NCBI GenBank assembly: GCA_947631495.1
Contig: CANRLO010000004.1
Span: 1-50,116, forward strand
DNA from: an uncultured Clostridia bacterium
GTDB lineage: Bacteria; Bacillota; Clostridia; TANB77; CAG-508
Length of the DNA stretch: 50,116 bases
Direction of reading: 5' to 3'
Shown here: positions 33,340 to 43,972 of the stretch, in pieces
How positions within the stretch are numbered: the stretch's first letter is position 1
Layout: every line of letters starts with the position of its first letter
The notes under the pieces: model-generated
The model's database searches: none
Told to the model about the DNA's origin: nothing
What the model saw: the letters and a program-made list of their open reading frames with translations, nothing else
Translations under genes and position numbers: made by a program

Positions 33340-34941
33340 ATGAAAAAGCAAATCCTCATCATTATAGGAATTTTAGTTTCAACCTTAATTTTGCTTAGTA
33401 TTTCCTTCAATTCCGTGAGTGCAAAATATGTATTAGAAGAAAATATTATGGTGGCAACAATTAAAATTGATAGAACTACACCAAATGTAGAGGTTAACTA
33501 TTCACCAAATGAGAAAACAACTGAAAAAGTAGAAGTTACTTTAAAAGCAGATGAACCTATTCAAGAACCGGGAAATGGATGGGTTTTACAAGAAGATGGT
33601 TGTACATTAAAAAAAGAATATGAAGAAAACACAAAAGAAGAAGTAGAAGTAAAAGACAAATCTGGAAACACGAAAACAGTAATAGTAGAAGTTACTAATA
33701 TTGATAAAATAGCTCCAACAGTACAAATTCAAAGTATTCATAACAGTAATACAGCTTACCCCAATTATGCAAATCAAGAAGCAGAAATTGTTGTAAATAT
33801 AATTGTGCAGGATGACCAAAAAATAAAAAGAACCTTGAAAGAAAATGATATTCAAACTTTTGTAAATAACATAAAAATTACTCCTTCTAAAAAAAGCATG
33901 GAAATTGTAAAAAATACAGAAACAGAGCAACAGCTTAAGTTTACACTCTCTGGAATAAAAGAAGAAGGTAATTTAAGTATTGGTATAGAAAGTGGTATTG
34001 TTCAAGATGAAGCGGGAAACAGTAATAAAGCAGTTCAAAAAGATACACAAATAGAAATTGATAATACAAAACCACAAGTAATATATTCACAAAAAGAAAT
34101 AGAAGATAGAAAAATAGAAGTTAGCATTACAGCAAATGAAAAAATTAGAGAATTAGAAGGTTGGAACATTGAAAATAATACTATATTAAAAAAAGTATTT
34201 TGTAACGAATTAACTTATAACAAAAAGATTCAAGACTTAGCAGGAAATAGTAATAGTGTAAATATAAATATTACAGGAGCAACAAATATTATTATTGGAT
34301 ATGCTTCTTATAATTCAAAAGTAGGATGGAGCATTGCTTATGGAAATGGTAAAGTAGTAGGATTAGAAGCAGTAAAGAAAAATCCAAAATATAAAACAGA
34401 AAGTGTAGCTTTTAGTGTTTTTGAAGATTTATATGCAGATTTAAAGGATGACTACTTGCAGGGTAGAGCCTATATATATACCCATTGGAAAGAAGGAAGT
34501 CAAGCAATTTGTCAATATTCTAAAAGAATTTATTCTTATGGATGGAATCCAAATGATACAGATTGGACCTATAGAAATCGTAACAATAGAGTTGCATTAG
34601 CAGATGAAAGAGATTATTTTCAATTAGGTGGGGTTGATATGAATAAAGAAGGAAGAACAGACATCAATGGGAATAATAGCATTTCAGAACAAGTTGCAAG
34701 TGAATTTCGTTACGGTGTTTCTGCACTTCAATTAAAATTAAAGTCAGAAAAAGAAAATGCAATTTGTTATCAAGTTTATGTTTCATCTGTAGGTTGGTTA
34801 GAGCCAGCCAAAAATGGAGAAATCACTTGCTATGATTTTACAAAACCAATTTCAGCATTTCGTATGTCATTAGTTCCAAATTCAGAAGTAGATGATTTAA
34901 TGAATACTTGGAATGAAGATGTAGGAAAATTTATTCAGTAA
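33340..34941 (+). CDS. Secreted multi-domain Ig-like protein
   Basis: Signal peptide ...SVSAKYVLEE; repeated VEVxLKADEPI..GNGW..KKEYxENT domains. Confidence 0.65.
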   Translation: MKKQILIIIGILVSTLILLSISFNSVSAKYVLEENIMVATIKIDRTTPNVEVNYSPNEKTTEKVEVTLKADEPIQEPGNGWVLQEDGCTLKKEYEENTKEEVEVKDKSGNTKTVIVEVTNIDKIAPTVQIQSIHNSNTAYPNYANQEAEIVVNIIVQDDQKIKRTLKENDIQTFVNNIKITPSKKSMEIVKNTETEQQLKFTLSGIKEEGNLSIGIESGIVQDEAGNSNKAVQKDTQIEIDNTKPQVIYSQKEIEDRKIEVSITANEKIRELEGWNIENNTILKKVFCNELTYNKKIQDLAGNSNSVNINITGATNIIIGYASYNSKVGWSIAYGNGKVVGLEAVKKNPKYKTESVAFSVFEDLYADLKDDYLQGRAYIYTHWKEGSQAICQYSKRIYSYGWNPNDTDWTYRNRNNRVALADERDYFQLGGVDMNKEGRTDINGNNSISEQVASEFRYGVSALQLKLKSEKENAICYQVYVSSVGWLEPAKNGEITCYDFTKPISAFRMSLVPNSEVDDLMNTWNEDVGKFIQ

Positions 34942-35065
34942 AAGAAAAAAACAATTAGAAATAAAAACAAAACAATTGACATAGGAAATAGAATAAAGAT
35001 ATAATAAAAGCAGTAAAAAATGGGTATAAATATAAGAAAAAGAGAGGATATGGAAACAAAACATA

Positions 35066-36349
35066 ATGATACAAATTTTTATTTTATTCATCTTAATCTT
35101 ATGTAATGCCTATTTTGCTGCTACTGAAATAGCATTTATTTCTCTAAATGATGCTAAAATAGAAAAACAAGCAAAAGAGGGAAATAAAAAAGCAAAGCAA
35201 ATTGAAAAAATGCTAAAAGAACCAAGTAAATTTTTAGCTACAATTCAAATTGGAATTACCTTGGCAGGGTTCTTATCTAGTGCATTTGCCTCAGATACTT
35301 TTGCAGATAAATTAGCACCTAATTTGCATATTCTATTTCCTATATTACCAATTGAAATTTGGAAAGGAATTGCCATTGTTTTTATTACTATAATTCTATC
35401 TTTCTTTACCTTAGTATTTGGAGAATTAGTACCCAAAAGGTTAGCAATGAAATATTATGAAAAAATTGCTTTTGCTACCATCGGAGTGATTCGAAGCATT
35501 TCTATCCTAACGGCACCATTTGTAAAAATACTAACTGTTGTAACAAATATTGTATCTAAAATATTTGGTATTGCAGAAAATGAAGAAGAAGTAGTAACTG
35601 AAGAAGAAATAAAAATGATGATAGATGAGGGCGAAGAAAAAGGTACAATTGAGGAAGAAGAAAAAGAAATGCTCCATAATATTTTTGAATTTAATGATAT
35701 TAATGTTGCAGAAGTCATGACACCTAGAACAGATGTATATGCAATTGAAATTCATTCAAAAATAGAAGATATTATAGAAGATTTAGACGAATATAAATAT
35801 AGCAGAATTCCTGTATACGAAGAAACAATTGATGATATAAAAGGAGTTTTATTTGTTAAAGATTTATTAAAACACTTTTATGAAAAGAAACCTGTTAAAA
35901 TAAAAAACATAATGAGAGAAGCATATTTTGTTTCAGAAAGCAAACCAATTAACGAATTATTTAAAGATTTACAAACAAATAAAAAGCAGATGGCAATTGT
36001 TATTGATGAATATGGTGGAACAGCAGGATTAGTTACAATGGAAGACTTACTAGAAGAAATTGTTGGCAATATTTTTGATGAATATGACGAAGTAGAAAAC
36101 GATTATACTAAAATTGATGATAATACTTTTCTATTTAGTGGTGGAGTAAGTATAAACGAAGTAAAGAAAATATTGCAAGTAGATATTCCAGAGGGAGAGT
36201 ATGATACATTATCTGGTTATTTATTAGAGCTATTAGGAAGAATTCCAAAAGAGGGAGAAACCCCCATGGTAGAAACAAAGCAAGTAAATTATAAAATAGA
36301 AAAATATGAAGAAAAAAGAATTTTATTAGTAAAGGCCTGCAAATTATAA
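35066..36349 (+). CDS. HlyC/CorC (CNNM) family transporter with CBS domains
   Basis: DUF21 domain, two CBS motifs (VMTPRTDVYAIE; VIDEYGGTAGLVTMEDLLEEIVG), CorC_HlyC C-terminal. Confidence 0.93.
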   Translation: MIQIFILFILILCNAYFAATEIAFISLNDAKIEKQAKEGNKKAKQIEKMLKEPSKFLATIQIGITLAGFLSSAFASDTFADKLAPNLHILFPILPIEIWKGIAIVFITIILSFFTLVFGELVPKRLAMKYYEKIAFATIGVIRSISILTAPFVKILTVVTNIVSKIFGIAENEEEVVTEEEIKMMIDEGEEKGTIEEEEKEMLHNIFEFNDINVAEVMTPRTDVYAIEIHSKIEDIIEDLDEYKYSRIPVYEETIDDIKGVLFVKDLLKHFYEKKPVKIKNIMREAYFVSESKPINELFKDLQTNKKQMAIVIDEYGGTAGLVTMEDLLEEIVGNIFDEYDEVENDYTKIDDNTFLFSGGVSINEVKKILQVDIPEGEYDTLSGYLLELLGRIPKEGETPMVETKQVNYKIEKYEEKRILLVKACKL

Positions 36350-36374
36350 AACGAAACAAAACACGGAGGGTAAG

Positions 36375-38150
36375 ATGAAAGAAGAAAAAAAACAAAATAA
36401 AAACAAAATAAAAATACTAATACCAAGCATTATTATATTCATTGTTATCATCTTTATTGGAATACTACTGGTTATGAAAAATTTAGATACACAATATGAA
36501 ATAGAAGAAGTAACACAATTTTTATATTTTAAAATTTATGAAAATGAAAAATATGGAGTAATAGATGCAAACGGCTCAGTATTAATAGAACCAAAATATG
36601 ATATATTAGTCATTCCAAACCCATCAAAAGCAGTGTTTATTGGTTATTTTAATTATGATTCTCAAACAGGAGAATACCAAACAGAAGTGTTAAATGAAAA
36701 AAATGAAAAAATTTTTACAAAGTACACACAAGTATTGCCACTTCCTTTTAAAGATATGTCAGCAGAAATTCCTTATGAAAAGAGTGTTCTTTCATATAAA
36801 GAAAATAATAAATATGGAATTATGAACTTTGAAGGAAAGAAAATAACAAAAGCCATTTATGATTCAATTGAAAGTTTACAATATAAAGAAGGATGTTTAC
36901 TTGTAAAACAAGAAGAAAAATATGGAGTTATTACAATAGATGGTAAAGAAATGCTTCCTATTGAATATGATTCCATTAGTGCAGACGGTTACTATGATGA
37001 AGAAACAAAATATAAAGAAGCAGGCTTTATAGTAGGACAAAAGAAAGAAGAAGGTTATCGATATGGTTATATCGATTATAAAGGAAAAGAAATTTTAGAA
37101 GTAGAATACAATGAAATCAATCGTATTATAGAAAATATAAAAGAAAATACTGTTTATTTATTAGCATTTAAAAATGGACAAGCTGGAATTTATCAAAACA
37201 AGAAACAAATCATTAAACATAGTTATGAAGAAATAGAATATAATAGTCAAAGTCAATTATTTATTGTACAGAAAAGCGGAAAACAAGGAGTAATAGATAA
37301 AGAGGGAAAAGAAATTTTGAAACCAGAATATGACTATATTATGATATCTGGAAAAACCATTAGTACCCAACAAGATGGAATACTTTCTTCTTATAACATC
37401 AATGGAGAAAAACAAGAGACACAAACAGATAAGACAATTGTAAGTGTAGAAAATACAAAATACTCTATTACTATTGATAAACAAGATAAGTTTGGACTAA
37501 TTGACGAAAATGACAATATTTTATTAGAAAATGAATATTCTTATGTTGAATATGCTTTTGATGAATATTTCATTGTTACCAAAGACGGAAAAGTAGGAAT
37601 TTATGATGCAAATAAGCAAAAAGAAATTATTTCTGGATATGATGTTATTTATAATTTAGAAAATAAACACATGATACAAACAATTATGTTAGACACATAT
37701 ACTATTGAAATATATAATCATAATATGGAAAAAATAGTTTCTATGGAACAAGCAAATATACAAATTGAGAAAGATTATATTATAATATTTTCAAAAACAG
37801 ACAGAAAGTATTTTAATGAAAATGGAATAGAAATTTCATATAAAGCAGTTTTTCCTGATTTATCTTTATATGCTTTTAAGGATGAAAATGGCAAATGGGG
37901 TTATAAAGATAAAGAAGGAAACATTGTAATACAAGCAACTTATGACATGGCATTAGAATTAAATAACTATGGATTTGCAGGTATCAAAAAAGATAACAAA
38001 TGGGGCGTTGTAAACAGCAGAGGAGAAATTATTTTAGAACCTATTTATGAAATTAAATCAGATACTCCAGAATTTATTGGCAGGTATTACAAATTAGATT
38101 TTGGCTATGGAATTAGTTACTATACAAAAGAAGAAAGCAAAAATACTTAA
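36375..38150 (+). CDS. WG/KWG-repeat protein
   Basis: Repeated KYGVIDANGSVLIEPKYD-type units behind an N-terminal TM. Confidence 0.88.
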   Translation: MKEEKKQNKNKIKILIPSIIIFIVIIFIGILLVMKNLDTQYEIEEVTQFLYFKIYENEKYGVIDANGSVLIEPKYDILVIPNPSKAVFIGYFNYDSQTGEYQTEVLNEKNEKIFTKYTQVLPLPFKDMSAEIPYEKSVLSYKENNKYGIMNFEGKKITKAIYDSIESLQYKEGCLLVKQEEKYGVITIDGKEMLPIEYDSISADGYYDEETKYKEAGFIVGQKKEEGYRYGYIDYKGKEILEVEYNEINRIIENIKENTVYLLAFKNGQAGIYQNKKQIIKHSYEEIEYNSQSQLFIVQKSGKQGVIDKEGKEILKPEYDYIMISGKTISTQQDGILSSYNINGEKQETQTDKTIVSVENTKYSITIDKQDKFGLIDENDNILLENEYSYVEYAFDEYFIVTKDGKVGIYDANKQKEIISGYDVIYNLENKHMIQTIMLDTYTIEIYNHNMEKIVSMEQANIQIEKDYIIIFSKTDRKYFNENGIEISYKAVFPDLSLYAFKDENGKWGYKDKEGNIVIQATYDMALELNNYGFAGIKKDNKWGVVNSRGEIILEPIYEIKSDTPEFIGRYYKLDFGYGISYYTKEESKNT

Positions 38151-38274
38151 AAAGTACTTGCGATATCTTAAAAAATGTGATAAAATACTATCGTTGTAAA
38201 AATAAAATAAAATTTTTACATCCTTACTTACAGGAAATCTGTAGGTTAATAGTCCAAAAGGAGGTGAAACAATA

Positions 38275-38559
38275 ATGAACAAATACGAAAGTGTTATCAT
38301 TATTAATCCAAATTTAGATGAAGAAGGAATAAAAGCAATTATTCAAAAATTCACAAATTTGATTAATACAAATGGAAAACTAGAAAAAGTAGATGAAATG
38401 GGAAAAAGAAAATTAGCTTACGAAGTACAAAAAAATAAAGAAGGACATTATGTTGTATTTTATTTTGACGCAGAACCAAGCCTAATTTCAGAACTTGAAA
38501 GAAATTACAGAATTACAGATGAAGTAATCAAATTTATGACAGTAAAAGTAGAAAAATAA
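38275..38559 (+). CDS. rpsF: Ribosomal protein bS6
   Basis: YESVIIINPNLDEEGIKAII...RNYRITDEVIKFMTVKVEK; aaggaggtg RBS. Confidence 0.95.
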   Translation: MNKYESVIIINPNLDEEGIKAIIQKFTNLINTNGKLEKVDEMGKRKLAYEVQKNKEGHYVVFYFDAEPSLISELERNYRITDEVIKFMTVKVEK

Positions 38560-38596
38560 TTAATAGGGGCCTTTAAAAGAAAGGTAAGGGAAAAAT

Positions 38597-39022
38597 ATGA
38601 ACAAAGTAATTTTAATGGGAAGATTAACAAGAGACCCAGAGGTTAGATATACACAATCTAACAATACACTAGTTGCTTCATTTAGCTTAGCAGTTAATAG
38701 AAGATTTGTAAGACAAGGTGAAGAAAGACAAGCAGATTTTATTAATATTGTAGCATGGAGCAAATTAGGAGAATTCTGTAGCAAATACTTCAAAAAAGGT
38801 CAACAAGTTGGTATCATTGGAAGAATTCAAACAAGAACTTGGGATGATGACCAAGGACAAAAACATTATATTACAGAAGTAGTAGCAGAAGAAGCATATT
38901 TTGCAGATAGTAAAAGAGAAGGAGAAACAAGTGCTAATTTTGATGCAACTTTCGGAACAATGCCAGAAACAGCTGGAAGTTCTGATTTTGAAGTTTCTTC
39001 TGGAGACGATTTACCATTCTAA
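38597..39022 (+). CDS. ssb: Single-stranded DNA-binding protein
   Basis: MNKVILMGRLTRDPEVRYTQSNN ... acidic tail DDLPF. Confidence 0.97.
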   Translation: MNKVILMGRLTRDPEVRYTQSNNTLVASFSLAVNRRFVRQGEERQADFINIVAWSKLGEFCSKYFKKGQQVGIIGRIQTRTWDDDQGQKHYITEVVAEEAYFADSKREGETSANFDATFGTMPETAGSSDFEVSSGDDLPF

Positions 39023-39057
39023 AACTAATTACACAATTAAGATAGGGGGGAAAGAAA

Positions 39058-39342
39058 ATGGCAGATAAAAAACAAAAAAGAAATAACAGAAATAATAACA
39101 ATATGGATGATGATTTCAATCCAAAGTTTAGAAAAATAAGAAAGAAAGTTTGTCCTTTATGCGCAGATAAAAATCTTGTTTTAGATTATAAAAATGCAGA
39201 ACAATTAAAAAAATTTATCAACGATAAAGGAAAAATTTTACCAAGAAGAGCAACAGGAGCATGTGCAAAACATCAAAGAGATATTACTTTAGCAGTAAAA
39301 AGAGCAAGACAAATTGCTATATTACCATTTACACAAGAGTAA
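39058..39342 (+). CDS. rpsR: Ribosomal protein bS18
   Basis: [43 protein letters not shown]. Confidence 0.96.
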   Translation: MADKKQKRNNRNNNNMDDDFNPKFRKIRKKVCPLCADKNLVLDYKNAEQLKKFINDKGKILPRRATGACAKHQRDITLAVKRARQIAILPFTQE

Positions 39343-39371
39343 TAAAACTATCATACATAAGTATTAAATAG

Positions 39372-39419
39372 GGGCTAAATAAACGTATAAAATTACGTTT
39401 TATTTAGTCTTTTCTTTTT
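39372..39419 (+). terminator. Terminator after rpsR
   Basis: gctaaataaacgta...tacgttttatttagtcttttctttt. Confidence 0.75.
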
Positions 39420-39525
39420 GTCTATTTATCTGTATTTCCCCTTTACAAATATGTAATAAAACGAAAGAAATAAAATCTTAAAATAATGAAAAACTTTTAA
39501 TGATATAAAAAGAAAGGGTGAAATA

Positions 39526-41394
39526 ATGAAGAAAAGAATAATAAAAAAAATAATTATCATCGTATTATTAATGTTTCAAGCATTACAAATAATTACAAAC
39601 TTAAATCCTGTAGAAGCGAAAATTAAAGAAGGAGATACTGTACTTTTACAAGCAGATCATGAATGTGATTCTTTATTAGAATACTGGATGGAAAAGGAAA
39701 AAAGATGGAGTTACAAAATTGTATGGTATGTGTATTATCATGATGAAGTAGAAAATAAAAATTATCCTGCATTTTGCATAGAACCATCCAAGGAGGGAGT
39801 GGGAACTGGTTATAATTCGTACAATACTACGATTCAAAAAGAAGAAGACCAAAGAATTTGGAGAATTCTAAATAAAGGATATATGGGTTCAAAATATACA
39901 GATTGGGAATTAGAATGTGACGATGATTTGTATTCTGCTACAAAAGTAGCACTTCATTGCCTAAAGGATTCAGAACAAGGAATTGAACCAAATAAAAAAT
40001 ATATATTGGGAAATAGAAGTGTAGATGGCAATACAGTAGAAGAAATACAAAGAAGAGGAGAGAAAGTATTAAAAGTAGCACAAATTTTATATGAATATGG
40101 AAAAAATGGAATAGAAACATATGAAGCACCAAGAATAGAAGTAGCAGAAGACCAAAAAGAAAAAATAGAAACAATCCAAAACGAAACCTATTATGTGCAA
40201 AGTTATATAGTAGAGGCGAATAAAGAATTACAATCATATGAAGTAAATATTCAAAATTTACCAAGCGGAACAAAAATATTGAATTTAAATAATAAAGAAC
40301 AAACCAGTTTTACTCAAAATATTTTTAAAATAGCAATTCCAACAAATCAAATAAAGCAAGATATTAATGGTACAGTAATTGTAAAAAATGCACAAATAAA
40401 AACTAATCCTATTTTTCATTGTAAAAGTAATGTGGAAGGAGCACAAAGCTATGTTACTTATTTAAATAGTTATGAAGAAGCAGATACTTCTATTCCATTA
40501 AAAATAAATGCAAATACATGTAGCCTAGAAATACAAAAAATTGATGCAGAAACTAAAAAACCATTAGCAAATGTTACTTTTGAAATAAAAGATGAAAAAC
40601 AAAACAAAATAGGAGAAATTACAACAAATCAAAATGGAATTGCAAGGTTGGAAGGAATTTATCCACAAACAATAACAGTAAAAGAAATAAAAGTACCAGA
40701 ACCTTATATACTTTCAAAAGAAGAACAACAAGTTACTCTAAAGTGGGGAAAAGTAGCAAGCATTGTATTTCAAAATGAAAGAAAAAAAGGAGATTTAAAA
40801 ATCATAAAAGTAGATGCAAATGAACATTCCACTACCTTAGAAAATGTAGAGTTTGAACTTTTCGACAGCAAAGGAAAACTAGTGCAAAAATTAGTTACAA
40901 ATAAAAAAGGAGAAGCCTATGCAAACAATTTAGAGCTTGGAACTTATATTTTAAAAGAAACGAAAACAAAAGATAATTATGTATTAGAACAAAAAGAAAT
41001 TTCTATAGAAATAAAATATGGAGAAGTAGTCACTTTGCAATTAGAAAATGAGAAAATAAAAGGAAAAATTAAAATTATAAAAATAAGCGAAGAAGATAAC
41101 TATAGAAATGGAAGAAAAAAAGGAAGTCCAATAGAAGGAGTAATTTTTCAAATATTAGACCAAAATAAAAAAGTGGTACAAACTTTAATTACCAACGAAG
41201 AAGGAATTGCTATTAGTAAAGAATTAGAAAAAGGAATATACACTATCAGAGAAGTAAAAACACATCAAGATTATAAAATTACAAATGAAGAATTTCAAAT
41301 AGAAATTGTAGAACATCAAAAAACAGAAGAAATTACAATTATGAATCTACCAAAAGAACCAGAAGAACCAAAACTTCCAAGAACAGGTTTTTAA
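39526..41394 (+). CDS. Surface protein: thioester-like (TQXA) N-domain, Cna-B/SpaA repeats, C-terminal LPRTGF
   Basis: Signal peptide; YPAFCIEPSKEG; three prealbumin-like repeats (SLEIQKIDAETKKPL.., DLKIIKVDANE.., KIKIIKISEED..); ends LPRTGF*. Confidence 0.8.
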   Translation: MKKRIIKKIIIIVLLMFQALQIITNLNPVEAKIKEGDTVLLQADHECDSLLEYWMEKEKRWSYKIVWYVYYHDEVENKNYPAFCIEPSKEGVGTGYNSYNTTIQKEEDQRIWRILNKGYMGSKYTDWELECDDDLYSATKVALHCLKDSEQGIEPNKKYILGNRSVDGNTVEEIQRRGEKVLKVAQILYEYGKNGIETYEAPRIEVAEDQKEKIETIQNETYYVQSYIVEANKELQSYEVNIQNLPSGTKILNLNNKEQTSFTQNIFKIAIPTNQIKQDINGTVIVKNAQIKTNPIFHCKSNVEGAQSYVTYLNSYEEADTSIPLKINANTCSLEIQKIDAETKKPLANVTFEIKDEKQNKIGEITTNQNGIARLEGIYPQTITVKEIKVPEPYILSKEEQQVTLKWGKVASIVFQNERKKGDLKIIKVDANEHSTTLENVEFELFDSKGKLVQKLVTNKKGEAYANNLELGTYILKETKTKDNYVLEQKEISIEIKYGEVVTLQLENEKIKGKIKIIKISEEDNYRNGRKKGSPIEGVIFQILDQNKKVVQTLITNEEGIAISKELEKGIYTIREVKTHQDYKITNEEFQIEIVEHQKTEEITIMNLPKEPEEPKLPRTGF

Positions 41395-41474
41395 ATAACG
41401 TCTCTCACGTTTAAACATATAATATTGGTAAATAATATAGTAAAACCATATTATATTAAAGGAGATGCTAAAAG

Positions 41475-42330
41475 TTGAAATTAGGAATTGCTTTATCAGG
41501 TGGAGGTATTCGAGGTATTGCACATGCTGGAGTTCTAAAAGCATTAGAAGATAATAACATTAAAATTGATATTATAGGAGGTACCAGTTGTCGGAAGCAT
41601 GATAGCAAGTTTATATGCTATGGGATATAAACCTCATTATATTTATCTACTATTCAAAAAATATGCAAAAGAAATTACAGCATTTAGTCCACAACCAATT
41701 TTAACGGGAATAAAACATTTTTTCTTCCATAAAGAAAAGGTAACAGGGCTAAAAGATGGAGAGCCAATTGAAATACTTTGTAACAAATTAGCGTTAAAAA
41801 AAGGAATTAAAGAAATAAAACAAATTCCAATGCCTCTTGTTATACCAAGTGTAGATATAACGGAATCAAAAGAATATGTCTTTACTAATCATCTTCCAAA
41901 AGAAGCAAAAGATACTTCACAATATTTAACTAATATTAGTATAGGAAAAGCAGTAAGGGCAAGTAGTAGTTTCCCTGCAGTATTTAATCCATGTTCTATT
42001 GGAACACATGCTTTTATGGATGGTGGTGCATTAGACAATGTTCCTGTTACAGAAGTAAGAAAGCAGGGAGCGGATAAAGTAATTGCAGTAAAATTTGATG
42101 CAGACCCTATTGATGAAACAAGTGATGTTATGGATATAATCATGAAAACCATTGATATTATGGGAAATAAAATAGCAGAAGAAAATTTAGAAAAAAGCGA
42201 TATGGTGCTAAGTGTTTATACGGATAAAGTAGGGTTACTAGATGTACAAAAACTAGACCATTGTTATCAATATGGATACGAATGTGTCATTAAAAATTTA
42301 AACAAAATTAGAGAACTTTGTAAAGAATAA
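41475..42330 (+). CDS. Patatin-like phospholipase (RssA family), split by a +1 frameshift at 41592
   Basis: TTG start after ggag [42 protein letters not shown] | +1 | [12 protein letters not shown]...; DGG catalytic motif ([12 protein letters not shown]) downstream. Confidence 0.85.
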
Positions 42331-42423
42331 AATTAAACTTGTAAAAACGCAAAAATTATGCTATTATAGTAGCTGTTAAAATAAATATAAGGAACTAAAA
42401 CTTATAAGAAATGAGGAACAAAG

Positions 42424-43278
42424 ATGATAGATATCTTGCTTGATACTATAATAGATAGCATAAAACTATTACCTTTTTTATTTATTACCTACCTTATTAT
42501 GGAATATCTTGAACATAAAACAGGAGAAAAAGCAAAAAAGGTCATTGAAAAATCAGGAAAATTCGGACCAATTTTTGGAGGAATTTTAGGAATTTTTCCA
42601 CAATGCGGATTTTCTGCAGCTGCAGCAAATTTATATGCAGGTAAAGTTATTACCTTAGGAACACTAATTGCTATCTTTTTATCAACCTCAGATGAAATGC
42701 TTCCTATTTTACTTTCAGAATCAGTTCCAGTTTATACAATTATCACTATTTTAGCAATTAAATTATTTATTGGAATAATAGCAGGTTTACTAATAGATAT
42801 TATAGGACAAGCATTCAAAAAGAAAAAAGAAGATAAAATAGAACAAGAAATTGGGCATATTTGTGAACACGAGCATTGTCATTGTGAAGAAGAAGGAATA
42901 TTAAAATCTTCTATAAAACATACCTTACATATTTTCTTATTTATTTTTATTATTTCGCTTCTTATTAATTTTATTATTCACTGGATAGGTGAAGAAAATT
43001 TAGCTAGCCTAATTTTAAATATGCCAGTGGTAGGACCACTAATAGCAGGACTTGTAGGACTTATTCCAAATTGTGCAGGTTCAGTTATTCTAACTCAATT
43101 ATATTTAGAAGAAGTTATTTCATTTGGCTCTATGATAGGAGGGCTATTAGTAGGTTCTGGAATAGGAATTTTAATTTTATTCCGTGTAAATGAAAATAAA
43201 AAAGAAAATATTAAAATATTGACAATATTATATACAATCAGTGTCTTATGTGGTATTTTAGTAGATTTCATACATTAG
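42424..43278 (+). CDS. Putative manganese transporter/ArsP_2-like permease
   Basis: FPQCGFSAAAANLYAGKVITLGTL and PNCAGSVILTQLYLEEVISFGSMIGGLLVGSG internal duplication; His/Cys-rich loop HICEHEHCHCEEE. Confidence 0.75.
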   Translation: MIDILLDTIIDSIKLLPFLFITYLIMEYLEHKTGEKAKKVIEKSGKFGPIFGGILGIFPQCGFSAAAANLYAGKVITLGTLIAIFLSTSDEMLPILLSESVPVYTIITILAIKLFIGIIAGLLIDIIGQAFKKKKEDKIEQEIGHICEHEHCHCEEEGILKSSIKHTLHIFLFIFIISLLINFIIHWIGEENLASLILNMPVVGPLIAGLVGLIPNCAGSVILTQLYLEEVISFGSMIGGLLVGSGIGILILFRVNENKKENIKILTILYTISVLCGILVDFIH

Positions 43279-43305
43279 AAAATTTTATAAAATATAGTAA
43301 ATATA

Positions 43306-43339
43306 AAAAATCCAACTAATATTAAGTTGGATTTTTTAT
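43306..43339. terminator. Bidirectional terminator between convergent genes
   Basis: aaaaaatccaactaatattaagttggatttttt. Confidence 0.85.
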
Positions 43340-43349
43340 GCGTTTTTAA

Positions 43350-43823
43350 TTATTCTACAGTTTCTTTTTCTTCTAAAACAGAAGTACAATGAGGACATCT
43401 AGTAGCCTCTATATGAATTTCTGAAAAACAATAAGGACATACTTTTGTAGTAGGTTTTTCCTCTACTTCTTGCTCTGGTTCTCCATCTTTATGTACATGT
43501 TTTAACAATTTACTTTTTTCTAAATTTTCTTTTGTCTTATCGTTTAATTTTTGAATCCAACGAATAGCAATAAAAATGGAAAATGCAATAATGAAAAAGT
43601 CAACAACAGTAGTAATAAAAGAGCCATACTTAATAGAAGAATTTCCAATTGTAAATACTAAATCGGAAAAATCAACCTTTCCAGTAAAAACAGCAATTGC
43701 TGGCATAATTAGGTCATTTACTAAAGAAGTAACAATTTTTTGAAAAGCACCACCAATAATAACACCAATTGCCATATCCATAATATTGCCCTTTAAAGCA
43801 AATTCTTTAAATTCTTTAAACAT
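43350..43823 (-). CDS. mscL: Large-conductance mechanosensitive channel MscL with C-terminal zinc ribbon
   Basis: [42 protein letters not shown]-terminal [18 protein letters not shown]. Confidence 0.93.
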   Translation of the reverse strand: MFKEFKEFALKGNIMDMAIGVIIGGAFQKIVTSLVNDLIMPAIAVFTGKVDFSDLVFTIGNSSIKYGSFITTVVDFFIIAFSIFIAIRWIQKLNDKTKENLEKSKLLKHVHKDGEPEQEVEEKPTTKVCPYCFSEIHIEATRCPHCTSVLEEKETVE

Positions 43824-43972
43824 TTTTTTTACTCCTTTTTTAACTACATTTTTTGCAATATAATTACTTGCTCCATTAAAAGCATAGTATAAATTAACAA
43901 AAAAGTCAAGAAATGTATAAAAAAAGCCCAAATGGCATAATATACTAAAATAAGGAAAGGAAATAAAGAAAA

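Noticed and set aside
36375-38150. WG-repeat protein as a novel system
   Set aside because: KWG/WG-repeat proteins are common in Firmicutes; nothing unusual beyond N-terminal anchoring.
38190-38270. rpsF leader (cttacaggaaatctgtagg hairpin) as an S6:S18-binding RNA motif
   Set aside because: Position fits the known leader class, but I could not confirm the diagnostic motif by eye; needs a covariance-model search.
41599-42330. Treating 41599-42330 as a complete patatin gene
   Set aside because: It lacks the GGGxRG and GxSxG motifs, which are encoded immediately upstream in the other frame from 41475.
43350-43430. MscL C-terminal zinc ribbon as a novel fusion
   Set aside because: From general knowledge, MscL with a C-terminal CxxC...CxxC ribbon occurs in other Firmicutes.
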